This document shows, one piece after another, positions 31,736 to 43,432 of a DNA stretch of 64,000 nucleotides. This stretch comes from Cepaea nemoralis. Lineage: Eukaryota; Mollusca; Gastropoda; Stylommatophora; Helicidae. Under the pieces are notes generated by a model. The model was not told the origin of the DNA. It saw nothing but the letters and a program-made list of their open reading frames with translations, and did no database searches. Where the stretch lies: positions 1 to 64,000 of the forward strand of contig JACEFZ010027754.1 in the NCBI GenBank assembly GCA_014155875.1, read 5' to 3'. The position numbers and the translations under genes are program-made. Every line of letters starts with the position of its first letter. Positions within the stretch are counted from its first letter, which is position 1.

Positions 31736-32970
31736 AGGGCGTAGCCAGGGCAATGGTATTTGTCTGTATTTAACTCCTGGAGCATGTGGACATCACAATA
31801 ATATATTAGCCTATAGGTTAGGGTATATGGTGCTAGACATGTTGTACAGACATCCAGTGGGTGGTGTGATGTCATTGGGTATATGGTGCCTGTCAGCGTC
31901 TCAATCATTCATAGCTCCTCGTCGAAGACATGACAGTAATGTAAAGCATGTGCAAAATAATTTGTCAACAAACAACACTCTCACAACAATAGTAAATCTC
32001 TCTAGTATGAGGCAATCAGCACCCTCTCTCTCAGGTAACCTAAAACACTCCTCTCTCAACCACAGTCAGGTCCTGTCTCATCGTCCTTGCCTCGGTCTGT
32101 GGTCACGTGGTGTTTTACCAACGTCTCGTCCGTGCTAAGTCGGGTGTCTCCGTATCTTGGTATCCTCATGTCCTTCACCCGTCTATTGATGGCTGATGTC
32201 TCAGGTTGTCTAGTCGAAGGTTGGACTGTTCATTCAATTACATGTCCAGTCTCTAACCCCATGTCCTGTCTCCCACTGGATCTACAGTCCTGTCCTACTC
32301 TACCCATGCTCTACCTATGTCCTGCCCTTGTCTTATGTCTTCTCTCACACTCACCAGGACTCTGACACGCTCCTGTCGCCCCCCCCCCCCCTCTTCGTGT
32401 CACTTATGTCATACTCATAAGTGACACGTTGTGTTATTTCTTGGTAATTAGTTGGAACTAATTCCTCAGAGGACTAAGGGAGTAAGTAAGTCGTCATGGT
32501 TACCGTAGGTTGGGGTTGACAACTATAGTCTTTAAAGGGTTGGATCTACTGTAGAAACACAAACTCGCTGGTGTTGTTCGGTGGTATGCATTTGGTTAGT
32601 TAACAAAGAGTCTACCACTCTTGCTCATTTTACTACTGGGGACTATTACGGACCAAGATAACGTTGTCTCACATTCTTGGCGTGAGCCTTGAATTGCAAA
32701 CCCTCTCAAGACACCAACAGTGCCCACGGAACAATGGTCTCTTTTTTAGGGAGACTCATCAAGAGAAATATTCCCCCTGGTCCCCGTAAAACGGCAATTC
32801 AGCCTTTCATCCAAATCTGTGTACTCACTGTTAAACCAATATCTAGCTCTCGCTTGTTAGCAGTGATTCTATGTACAATCACGTCTTGTCCCCCCCCCCC
32901 CCCTTTTTAAGAACTACTTATGTCCCTTAGTATGTGCAAGATAATGTCCCATTCCCCTTTTAATAGTGGA
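31736..32970. other. Spacer with poly(C) runs
   Basis: No gene or recognisable element. Homopolymer C runs lie at about 32378-32391 and 32889-32902; they may be unstable in assembly. Confidence 0.4.
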
Positions 32971-32982
32971 TGTACTTTATCT

Positions 32983-33465
32983 TTCTGACCAATAAAAAGA
33001 TGTCAATTGAAACGAGAAAAAGAGTGTTGAGGGGATACATAGAGCCTGTTCTTTTGTATGGATGTGAAACTTGGACAATGTGCAGTCAAGCTGAAAAACA
33101 TCTGATGGCTGCAGAAATGTGGTTTCTGAGGAAAATTGCAAAGAATACCATGGACAGACAGAAAAACCAATGACCAAGTACTACAGGAGAGAAATGAAAA
33201 TCGTAGACTGATTAGAGAAATTAGACGAAGACAGTCAAAATTTTTTGGACATGCTATGAGAAGAAATGGATTGGAGAACTTATTGACAACTGGCAAGATC
33301 GAGGGGAACAGACCACGAGGAAGACCGAGAGGAAAATACCTGGATGGCTTGGCCACATGGCATGGACGAGACAGGAACACTGAGCTGATCCACGACTCCG
33401 GTGATCGAGTGAAATGACGAGTCATGACCGCCCACGCTTTCCGGCATGGCACATGATTGATTGAT
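32983..33465 (+). mobile_element. Family D, 5'-truncated copy D1
   Basis: It encodes the C-terminal part of an endonuclease-RT element in two frames: [20 protein letters not shown], then RIPWTDRKTNDQVL, RRRQSKFFGHAMRRNGLENL and KIEGNRPRGRPRGKYLDGLA. It ends in an (ATTG)n tail. Flanking duplications TGTACTTTATCT are at 32971-32982 and 33466-33477. Confidence 0.85.
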
Positions 33466-33477
33466 TGTACTTTATCT

Positions 33478-34112
33478 GTTAGTGTGGCATGTGTATGCGA
33501 GCTATTTGTAATTATATTTGTGTTAACTACATCCATGTGTGCATGCTTATAATATATGTTTGAACTCTGTCTAAGAGTCATTAGTTTGGTCTTCCGAATT
33601 CATGAAGGATTTCATATTCATCATCCATGACGCGGACTACCGAACTATGATGCTTAGAAATTTGTCTATTAGCGTTGTGTAAATGTAACAATCACACATC
33701 CAATTTAAAATGGCACAAATCACATGTGTTGCAGATGACGAATACAATATATAACATTGAGGCCAATGTGCTGAAAAATATTGCATATCATTTCTTTCAC
33801 ACCCTCAAATGTAATACATTTACAATGTCTTTCGTACATATCTCATATACACACTAAAACTGCATATTCTTATAAAAATATACATGCAGGTAAAATAATA
33901 AATGTTTAAGGTAATGTAATAGGTATTAACTAAAGGTAATATTATTCTATCTATTAATGTAATAGGTATTAACTAAAGGTAATATTATTCTATCTTAATA
34001 CTTAAACTGAAGTGAATTTATAATTAGAAAAACATTTAGTGAAAAAGAAAAGGGCTTATAATCTTAAGCTCTTGTTATTGCTTTAACATTTTAGCAATTG
34101 AATATGTACAAT
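33478..34112. other. AT-rich spacer with a 52-bp tandem duplication
   Basis: No gene seen. TAATAGGTATTAACTAAAGG and its following bases are duplicated in tandem at about 33915-34000. Confidence 0.5.
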
Positions 34113-34126
34113 GTAGTTTAACTAGT

Positions 34127-35237
34127 CAAGTCACTGGCACCTTGCCGTCTTGACAGACGATAGTTTGTGCTTTGAAAAGGCATAATAACTTTTATCTATG
34201 GCGGTAGCGAATGTGACTGATAAGGTCAATTCGCGCTGTAAATGTCCGGTCACAGTGGGTGCATTTGAACACGTGGTCATTTCCACCATCTCACGTCTCA
34301 CACGCTCGGTGTGTGACTTATATGCAATAATTTTTTCCTTTGCCTTTATTCCATTTCTGATGTTTGCCCTCCATGCAACACGTTCAGCGGCGACTTGCTC
34401 CCAATGTGCATTATCAATGCCTGTATCAATCATGTCCCGCTTACACACATCTTTGTATCATAGTAGAGGCCGACCCTGAGATCTCTTACCCATCTGTAAT
34501 TCACCAAAAAAGATGTCCTTTGGTATTCTACCATCATCCATCCTCCTAAGATGTCCTATCCATCTAAGTCTACGAAGACTGAGCATGGAATAAACCGTCA
34601 CACAACCTGATCTTTCCAATACTTCAGTATTTGTGATTTTTGTCTTGCCACTTAATACCAAGAATTCTTCGCAGACACCGCATATGAAAGCTGTTTAAAT
34701 GTTTCCCTTGGTGGGAGTAAGTTGTCCAGGTTTCACTGCCATAAAGAAGAGTACTAAGGACACAGGCTTGATAGACAAGGACTTTTGTTTTGGCAGTAAG
34801 CTTTCTGTTCCCCGAGACTCTTTTTCTTAACCTGTTCATTGTTGTTGCTGCCTTACCAATCCGGATGTTGATTTCCTGATCTAGGGATAATTTGCTATTT
34901 ACTACTGATCCTAGATATGTAAAATGGTCTACCATCTCTAGTTCGGCGTCGTAAATAAAGATTGATGGTACCCCGTGTGCACCTTGTGACTAATCTGTCT
35001 TCTTTTTGCTAATTGTTAAAACAAATTCAGAATAAGCATTGGAGAATGCTGATAGTAGACATTGCAATACTTCCTCCGAGTGGGTCGTAACTGCAGCATC
35101 ATCTGCAGAAAGCAACTCTCTGATCAGTACCCTCCTAATTTTGGTCTTGGCCTTTAATCTCTGAGCATTGAAGAGGCCGCCATCTGAGCCTGAGTGAATG
35201 TGTATACCACCATCCTGATCACGAAAGGCATATTTCA
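34127..35237 (-). mobile_element. Family G (RTE-like), 5'-truncated copy
   Basis: Minus-strand frames in order give LIRELLSADDAAVTTHSEEV (RT motif C region, ADD), FTYLGSVVNSKLSLDQEIN, YQACVLSTLLYGSETWT, LRRLRWIGHLRRMDDGRIPK and CKRDMIDTGIDNAHWEQVA. These are typical of the RT thumb and C terminus of RTE-like elements. A 14-bp duplication, GTAGTTTAACTAGT, flanks it at 34113-34126 and 35238-35251. Several frameshifts are present. Confidence 0.85.
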
Positions 35238-35504
35238 GTAGTTTAACTAGTAACATCAACTTCAATTTTACAAAAGATTAATACTTTTAATTCACAACTT
35301 GAGTATTAAATTAATACTAAAGTATATCAAATATGAATGTTGTCTGATACATGTGAAAAGTTTATGTCCTAAATTAAATACATTAAATATTAAATAAATA
35401 ACTAACACTTTTCTATTTGTTTAAGTGTTAGAAAATAGTTAACACTGTTCTGTCATAGTTTGTGTGACTAAGTAAAATATTGCACTTATTTAAAACTGTA
35501 GTGA

Positions 35505-35655
35505 TGAGGTTTCTCTATCAAGTAGACTGGTGTCTTTGGCATACGTGTAATCCGCTAGAATGTTATCAGTACCTTTAACGTGGCGGATCTCTGATGTATA
35601 ATCTTGGAGCATCAAGGCCCATCTGGCAATGCGACTGTTTTTAGGTTTACATTGA
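35505..35655 (-). pseudogene. Ty3/gypsy RNase H fragment
   Basis: The minus strand reads KNSRIARWALMLQDY followed by IRHVKGTDNILADY. The pattern RxARWxLxLQDYxxxIxHVKGxxNxxAD is diagnostic of the RNase H C-terminus of Ty3/gypsy LTR retrotransposons. Only about 50 codons remain; flanks hold no other recognisable pol segment. Confidence 0.75.
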
Positions 35656-36930
35656 TGGATAACTAGCTTCTCAAGTGAGAACGTTGCGCAATTTAACTTA
35701 TCTATGCCATAAAGGCTTCTTTTGGAGTGAGAACGTTGCGCAACTGATCTTATTTATGAATCAACAGCTTCTTCTAGAGTGAGCACCTTGCCCATCCGAT
35801 CTTATTCATGCCTCAACTGCTTTTTCTAGAGTGATCACGTTGCTCAACTGATCTTATTTATTCTTTAGATGCTTCTTCTAGATTGAGCACGTTGCGCAAC
35901 TGATCTTATTTATGCCTCAACGGCTTATTCTAGAGTGAGCACGTTCGCAACTGACCTTTCATAAATAAGATCAGTTGCGCAACGTGCTAACTCTAGGAGA
36001 AGTCGTTGAGGCATAAATAAGATCAGTTGCACGTGCTTACTCTAGAAGAAGCCATTGAGGCATAAATAAGATAAGATGCGCAACGTGATCACTCTAGAAG
36101 AAGCCGTTGAGGCATAAATAAGGTCAGATGCGAAAGTGCTCACTCTAGAAGAAGCCTTTGAAGCATAAATAAGATCAGCTGCGCAAAGTGCTCACTCTAG
36201 GAGAATCCGTTTAGGCATAAATAAGTTCAGTTGCACAACGTGCTCATTCTAAAAGGAGCCGTTGATGCATAAATAAGATCAGTTGCGCAAAGTGATCACT
36301 CTAGAAAAAGCAGTTAAGGCATAAAGAAAATCATTTGCACAAGGTCCTCAAACTAGAGAAAGCCGTTGAGGCATAAATAAGATCAGTTGCGCAACGTACT
36401 CACTTTAGAAGAAGGATTTCAGGCATAAATAATATCAGGTGCGCAACGTTCTTACTCTAGAAAAAGCAGTTGAGAGATAAATAAGATCGGTTTGGAAACT
36501 TGCTCACTCTTGAAGAAGCAGTTAAGGCATAAATAAGATCAGTTGCACAAGGTTCTCACTCTAGAAGAAGCCGTTGATTCATAAATATGATCAGTTGGTT
36601 AACTTTCTCACTCCAGATAGAAGCCTTTATGGCAAAAACAAGGTCAGTTGCGCAACGTGCTCACTCTAAAAGAACCCGTCGAGGCATAAATAAGATCAGT
36701 TACGCAACGTGATCAATCCAGAACACATAGTTGGGGCATAAATAAGAAAGGTTGTGCAACGTGCTCACTCACGAATTAGCCGTCGAGCCATAACTAAGAT
36801 CAGTTGATCAACGTGCTCACACTAGAAGAAGACTTTATGGCATAAATAAGTTCATTTGCACAATGTGCTCACTCTAGAAGAAGCCGTTGAGGTATAAATA
36901 AGTTCAATTGCGAATCGTGCTCACTCGAGA
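35640..36930. repeat. About 52-bp satellite with an orientation switch
   Basis: The forward unit contains GCATAAATAAGATCAGTTGC, GCAACGTGCTCACTC and TAGAAGAAGCCGTTGAG. From about 35640 to 35960 the units read in reverse; from about 35965 they read forward, so the array forms a large inverted repeat centred near 35962. Units diverge by roughly 10-20 percent. Confidence 0.85.
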
Positions 36931-37540
36931 AAAATATGAATAAAATTTGGTGGAACTGCGGTAAAGCTGTGAAAGTGTAAACAATATAAAATGACACAAA
37001 GTAGTGCAGCTTTACATAACAGAGTTAAGACACATACAGAACGTTGCGGCGATTAGCCTTCATCAGCAAACAAACACATTCACAAACACAACATACAGCC
37101 AAGGAGAACTCCTGTGACTACATCAGAAGGTGACGACAGGACCAGAAGAACAAAAGCATGGGAAAATGGAAGCAATGAAGAGAAAATGAGAATTGAATAA
37201 AATGTTAATTGGAAAGAATGTTAGTGGAAGAAAATGTTTAATTGAAAAAATGTTATTAGAGAAAACGTTCATACTCACCTCACCGTTCGGATCTGTAAGT
37301 AACTACGAAAATCTCCGATGTGTTCTTATACCCATTCCAACTATATTGCCGGTGGTCTGATTTTAACACAACCACTGGGTGATTTGATCCTCAAATACGT
37401 TGTATAACAATCAACCTTACTGCCTCTATTTCATAGGGAGTAGTATGAGTGAAGCCTCGTATTTGTAGACCTACCCACTCCGCATACCCCATGTGGTATG
37501 TCGCAGGCAGTTTTTCCAACCTCTCTTATAGTTAATTTTT

Positions 37541-37589
<49 letters not shown>

Positions 37590-37811
37590 AATAATCTTGC
37601 TTCTCTGTGCCTACCCACACCATGTGTATTACCAGTGGTTAGGTCTTATGCAGCCCCTATAAAACAAGCACTGGGTGATTTTGATCTTTCAATACGGTAT
37701 AACAATCAACCTTACTGGCTCTAGCTCATAGGGAACAGTATGAGTGAAGCCTCATAATTGTAGACCGACCCATCCGCATTCCTCATGCGGTATATCGCAG
37801 GCAGTTTCCTA

Positions 37812-37901
<90 letters not shown>

Positions 37902-38130
37902 CGCTCTCTCTCCCCTTACATCTTGCTTCTCTGTGCCTACCTACTTCACGTGCATTACCAGTGTTTGGATCTTATACAGCCCCAACAACTCGAGCACTGG
38001 GCAAGTAGATCCTCAAATATGTCGTATTACAATCAACCATACTGACTATTTCATAGGGTACAGTATGAGTGAAACGTCGTACATGTAGACCGACGCACTC
38101 CGCATACCTCATGTGGTATATCACAGGCAC

Positions 38131-38213
<83 letters not shown>

Positions 38214-38339
38214 TTGCATATACTTGGCACATGTCCACATACACCAGCATTTTGTCTGTTGAGGTGTGTCTATGTATGTATGCGCGTTCACGCATATCAG
38301 TCCATCCAGACTTTAAGACTCGCCCCTATAATACCACAA
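36931..38339 (+). repeat. Insertion in the satellite: three TC-rich units of about 300 bp
   Basis: The units end near 37586, 37918 and 38212. Each carries AACAATCAACC(T/A)TACTG, CATAGGG(A)..AGTATGAGTGAA, a GTAGACC(T/G)ACC segment, GGTAT(G/A)TC(G/A)CAGGCA and then (TC)n. A leader at 36931-37290 includes AACGTTGCGGCGATTAGCC. The satellite resumes right after, so the block was inserted or arose within it. No coding sequence. Confidence 0.75.
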
Positions 38340-38636
38340 TTTTAGGCATAAATAAGTTCAGTTGCACAACGTGCTCATTCTAAAAGGAGCCTTTGATGCT
38401 TAAATAAGATAAGTTGCGCAAAGTGATCTCTTTAGAAAAAGCAGTTAAGGCATACAGAAAAACAGTTGCACAAGGTGCTCAAACTAGAAGAAGCAGTTGA
38501 TTGATAAATAAGATCAGTTGCGCAAAGTGCTCACTATAGAAAAAGCATCTGAGGCATAAAAAAGATCAGCTGCGCAACGTGCTCACACTAGAAAAAGCAG
38601 TTGTGGCATAAATAAGATCAGTATCGTAACGTGCCC
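38340..38636 (+). repeat. Satellite of about 52 bp, right block
   Basis: Six or so units of the same satellite as 35965-36930, same orientation, ending at the 5' start of element B2 (GTGCCCAGGG). Confidence 0.85.
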
Positions 38637-38983
38637 AGGGTTCCAAATGTTGCTGTATGTAGCCGAGGCGCGGTGTTGGGGTGAGCGCCCAACATTGCTC
38701 ATATACCTCAATGGCTCGTGAATACATAACCTATGCAGCAAAAGTCCAACTCCTGGCCTTCACGTGGCGGACCTGTTTAAACTAACAGGAGAAGGGGCGA
38801 CGGCGAGTCTCTGGCGCCGGAAAATAACCAGTATGCTCTAGATGTGTATGCACGTACATGCATGCGCAGACAGGTGTGTGCGCGCGTACACATCTACACT
38901 CGAGTGAGACCACAGTCTGCTCTAGCAAAGAAAGGTGCTGAAGACGGAGGCAATCAGCCAAGAGGCGCACCACAGAAATCAGG

Positions 38984-41900
38984 ATGCCACGCAATCACGC
39001 AAAATGGAATATGTCGACTACTGCTAATCGTTATGGTGCTCGCCCTGCTTTGGACCCCCAGGCAGGTGCAGTGCCGGGCCCTATGTCTCGAAAGGGTCCA
39101 ACCCCAACTACTGGAGGTCCTTCTCAGATGTCCTGTGGAGCCAGGGGACATGAGAATAGGACGACTGGCCATACTAAACGAAGACTTAAAATAATGCACT
39201 GGAATGCGGAGGGAGTCAGCAACAAAAAAATAGAATTAGAAAAAATCTTGGACCAAGAAAAAGTAAGCATATGTTGCTTGCAAGAAACTCACCTCAATGA
39301 AAATATAGCCTTCAAAATCAGAGGCTACCAGTGTTACCGATCTGACCGAAAGAACAGGCGAAAAGGTGGGATACTGACCCTTGTAAGAAATAACATCATG
39401 GCTTCCCAAATCAAAGTCTACATGGAAGGGGCTGAGTATCAGACACTTAAACTTAAGACAGGTAATACAGATCTACATCTGATCAATTACTACTGTCCAA
39501 GTGACCGCCCACAGGCACTGGACACTCTACCACTAAAAGAAAAAATGATTGTGTGTGGCGATTTCAACAGCCACTCGCAGAGCTGGGGCTATGATCACAT
39601 GGACCAGAGAGGAGAGAGACTGGAAGACTGGCAGGATGAGAATAGATTCATGTTGATTAACAAGCCGTCCGACCCACATACTTTCTACTCGAGATCATGG
39701 CACTCTACAACTACACCTGACCTGGCTTTTCATTCACCAGACCTGGAGTGGAACATTACACGAACTGTTGGGAAACAACTTGGTGGCAGTGACCATCGGC
39801 CAGTCTTTCTAACCGTAGAAAATGAGCTTGTAAGTGAAAGCAGCACCCTCTCGAGGTGGAACTACAAGAAAGCAGACTGGGCAATGTACAAGCATCGCAC
39901 CAGCATACTGGTTAGAAACCTGAACACTGAGAAAGACATAAATAAAGCAGTTGAAGAGTTTGGGAAATGCATACTACAGGCAGCGCGAGAAACAGTACCA
40001 AGAGGAGCCCGTAAACAATATAAACCCTACTGGAGTAGTGAACTGGAACAGTTGCATAATGATGTTGAAGTGTGTAGAAAGCAAGCAGAGGCCACACCCA
40101 GCCAAGAGCACCACAATAAATTCCAGCATGCAAAAGCCAAATTTCAAAGGGCCAAGCTGCAGGCTAGACGGAAAAGCTGGCAGGAGAAAACAGAGTCTCT
40201 GAACTTTGAAAGAGACACAAGGAAATTGTGGAAGCTAATAAAACAGCTTAATGACGAGGGCACAGGGAGAAACTCAAAAATTGCACTACATAAAGATGGA
40301 AAAATCTTAACAAGAAAGCAAGCAGCTGACCATTTTGCGGACTCGTTCGCACAAGATAGCAATATCAAAATTAGTCCAGAGAAACAACAAGAGATTCGAG
40401 AGAAACGACAACATACAGGACAGAAGGAAATAGTACATGAGGTTCTGGAGGCACCCATCACAATCAGCGAACTGGAGCTAGCCATATCAAAACTGAAAAT
40501 GAGAAAGTCACCAGGAGCTGATGGTATCTCCAATGAAATGATCAGGAACCTAGGAACAGAGGCCAAAACAAAGCTGTTGCAGATCTTCAATAACAGCTGG
40601 ACCTTAGGCAGTGTTCCACAAGCCTGGAGAGAAGCAATCATGATACCCCTCCTAAAATCAGGGAAAGATGGTTCCATTGCCTCTAGCTACAGACCAATTA
40701 GCCTCACCAGCTGTCTCTGCAAAACACTGGAGCGCATCATCAATCACAGACTGCAGTGGTACATTGAAAGTAAAAACATCCTTGTGCCACAGCAGGCTGG
40801 CTTTAGGCAGTGCTACTCTACGGAAGATCAGACAACCTACCTCTCTCAAGAAATTGAGGATGCATTCCAAGAGAAGAAGCTGGTGCTTGCGGCATGGATA
40901 GATCTGAAGAAAGCCTTTGACAAAGTCTGGAAAGAAGGTCTGATGAAGAAACTGAGAAACTGCAAAGTCAATGGAAGAATGTACAAATGGGTGAAAGCAT
41001 ACTTGCACAACAGAAGAGCCCGAGTACAGATAGACGGACTCAAGAGCAAGAAAGTAATACTGCGTCACGGTGTCCCCCAGGGCGGAGTCTTGTCCCCCAC
41101 ACTTTTTCTAATCTTCATCAATGATCTTGTTGCTCACCTACCGCATGGAATTAAAGCGGCAATGTACGCCGATGACCTGGTTCTATGGAGCACAAATGAA
41201 TATGCATCAGTTGCCACCAGATTGCTACAAAGAGCTGTAGATACATTTGCTGCATGGGCAAATAGATGGTGTGTCAGCATAAACACTGACAAGTGCAGCA
41301 CAACCCTATTTACCCTCTCTCCAAAACAAAAGGCAGGGATCATCCAGATAAATGGAACACCCCTAAGAGAAGATAAAGAACCAACATACCTTGGAGTAAC
41401 ATTTGATGGCAAGCTGACATGGAGAAAGCACATCAACAAAGCAGTAGCAAAAGCCAGAAGGAAAATAGCCATCCTGAGAAAGCTAAGTGGAACCACATGG
41501 GGAGCCAGTACGAAAATACTTAGCAAAGTTTACCAACAGAGCATACGACCACACCTGGAATATGGGTCAACTGCGTGGTGTTCAGCATCAAATACCACAC
41601 TACAAGAGCTGGACAAGGTGCAAAATCAAGCACTTAGAGTCACCACAGGAGGGATGAGATCAACCCCTATAGTGGAAATGGAGAAGATGGGGAGAACACA
41701 GGCACTGAGTGAGCGCAGAGATACGAAAACGCTAATACAAGCAGAAAAGTTCCTCAGCTTGCCAGGCCACCCTATGAAGAACAGATTTGAAAACCTAGCT
41801 ATGGGGCGGTTGAAAAGAAGTAGTTTTATCCACCAGGCCAAACGACTCTGCAGAGAAACCACTGATCTGCCCACAGTTGGTGTCCCCCTAACAACTATTC

Positions 41901-43019
41901 CAGAGCGAACTCCATGGAAAGATGAGCATAGACTATCGTTGCAAATCCAGACAAAAGTGAGAGGAATATTTAACAAGGAAGAACAGAACAGTGTGCAGCG
42001 CAGAACAGCCACTCTCAGCTTCCTTGATGAAGAATACCCACAGGACCTCTGGATCCGAGTCTACACAGATGGGTCAGCACAAAATGCTGTTCGAAATGGA
42101 GGAGCGGGAGTGTACATAGAATACCCAAATCCCCGGGAAGGTTAACCCGGTCAACAAATGCCCGCAGAAGTCGGATGTGTGGGCCTAACGGCGCAAGAAC
42201 GCAGCTCTGCTGTAAACAGGCACAACGCAATCACATCCGAAAAAAAAACTCCGGATGAACGAAGAAGAAGAAGAAGAAGAAGAAGAATACCCAAATAATA
42301 CTAGGGACACAGCCAGAGTACCGACAGGAAAGTACTGCCATAACTATGATGCCGAAATTGAGGCAATCAAGATAGCAACAGAGAAATTACTAAATAACAG
42401 CAATGGTACTCAACCTGTGGTGCTACTAACAGATGCAAAATCAGTACTCGAGGCGCTCCTCTCTGGGAAATTGCCAGTACTAAGGACACTACTTTCTGAA
42501 CTTAGCAGTCAGCATAAAGTCACCATACAGTGGATACCATCCCACTGTGGAGTACCCGGAAACGACAGAGCTGATCAATTGGCTAAGGAAGGAGCCAAAG
42601 AGGAACAGCCTGATGTGCCCGTTACATACCACCAAAAGAAAAGAATGATCAAATCACTCAGAAAGCCACCAAAACCTGCTCAAGATGACTACCACATTAT
42701 GGACAGACCAGAACAAGTAATTATTCTGCACCTCAGAACAGGACACAATAGATTACGCAACCACATGTATACAAAATTCAAGATTGGTGAAACAGCCATG
42801 TGCACATGGGGATTGGCGTCGCAGACAGCAGAGCACATACTCCAAGACTGCCCAAAATATAACATATCTAGGCAAACCTTCTGGCCTAGAGAGACGACAG
42901 TGGAAGATAAACTCTATGGACCACTGTGTGAACTGAAAAAAACAGTTCAATTCATGCAAGAGACGACATTGCAGATACAGACATATTTCAAGCGAACGAA
43001 AGAAGAAGAAGAAGAATAA
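38984..43019 (+). pseudogene. Family B endonuclease-RT-RNase H polyprotein, one insertion
   Basis: A 1053-codon frame (38984-42145) plus a second frame (to 43019) make one pol. Endonuclease motifs: MHWNAEG (residue about 70), CCLQETHLNE (100), CGDFNSHSQSWGYD (190), TPDLAF (244), GSDHRPVFL (268). RT motifs: SPGADGISNEM (510), SYRPISLTSCLCKTLERIIN (568), AAWIDLKKAFDKVWKEG (636), GVPQGGVLSPTLF (696), MYADDLVLW (726). RNase H begins YTDGSAQN (1024). The tail unit cuts here, 12 bp being duplicated. The remainder has LLTDAKSVLEALL, PSHCGVPGNDRADQLA and a zinc tail whose second cysteine is lost (CTWG versus CTCG in B1). It would be a complete retrotransposase without the insertion. Confidence 0.9.
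42131..42284 (+). mobile_element. Short tail unit (SINE-like), copy S4, inside B2 RNase H
   Basis: It runs CCCCGGGAAGGTTAACCCGG to (GAA)n and is flanked by exact GAATACCCAAAT copies at 42119-42130 and 42285-42296. The empty site is visible in B1 (about 27996). Its 3' hairpin ATCCGAAAAAAAAACTCCGG precedes the tail. Its ATG (42255) and GAA tail read in frame as Met-Asn-poly(Glu) into the rest of RNase H. Confidence 0.9.
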
Positions 43020-43265
43020 AAGAGACAACATTGCCGTAATAGACATATTTCAAGCGTACGAAAGACGAAGAAGAAGAAGAAGAATGCTGCCATGCGGGTA
43101 ATCCTGTGGTGCACATAGGAGGCACCAATTATATGCATGAAGCATATCCTAGCGCTATTTCGGCATTCCGTTGGTTAGAGGAGACTACTGCAACACACAG
43201 AGTATACTTAAGGTGGAGAAAGGAGTGTTTCGTGTGAAATGGCTACCGTCGCTAAAGAGGTCACA

Positions 43266-43365
43266 GATTGTGAGAAATGTATGAATATTTTGCCCTGGAC
43301 ATGCGGGGGGTCCCAGGGAATGAACAGGCTGATAGGCTAGCAGGGAATGCAACACTTTGTTATAG
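43266..43365 (+). pseudogene. RNase H remnant, family C-like
   Basis: With one frameshift this reads FCPGHAG then GVPGNEQADRLAGNAT, the C-terminal RNase H signature. It resembles FVPGHAGVEGNERADKLAGS of family C. Nothing else of that element is preserved here. Confidence 0.5.
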
Positions 43366-43432
43366 ATTGCCTATGGACAATGAGGGAGTGGGGTGGGGTT
43401 CGTGCGCTTGTGGGACCGGTCTACCAGTAGCT

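Larger units (their letters stand above)
38637..43090 (+). mobile_element. Family B non-LTR element, near full-length copy B2
   Basis: It starts at the same base as B1 and has a 5' UTR of about 345 bp (38637-38983). A single large ORF is interrupted only by a short tail unit at 42131-42284. The 3' UTR is short with GAA tails. The terminal segment of about 68 bp (GAGAC(G/A)ACATTGC to GAAGAAGAAG) is present twice, at about 42960-43017 and 43020-43085. This is the best-preserved EN-RT-RNase H element of the window. Confidence 0.9.

Noticed and set aside
32379..32902. Poly(C) runs as i-motif or regulatory sites
   Set aside because: Two isolated homopolymers without gene context; sequencing artefact is as likely.
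35640..36930. CRISPR-like or tRNA cluster
   Set aside because: Units are degenerate satellite copies with no spacers and no tRNA boxes.
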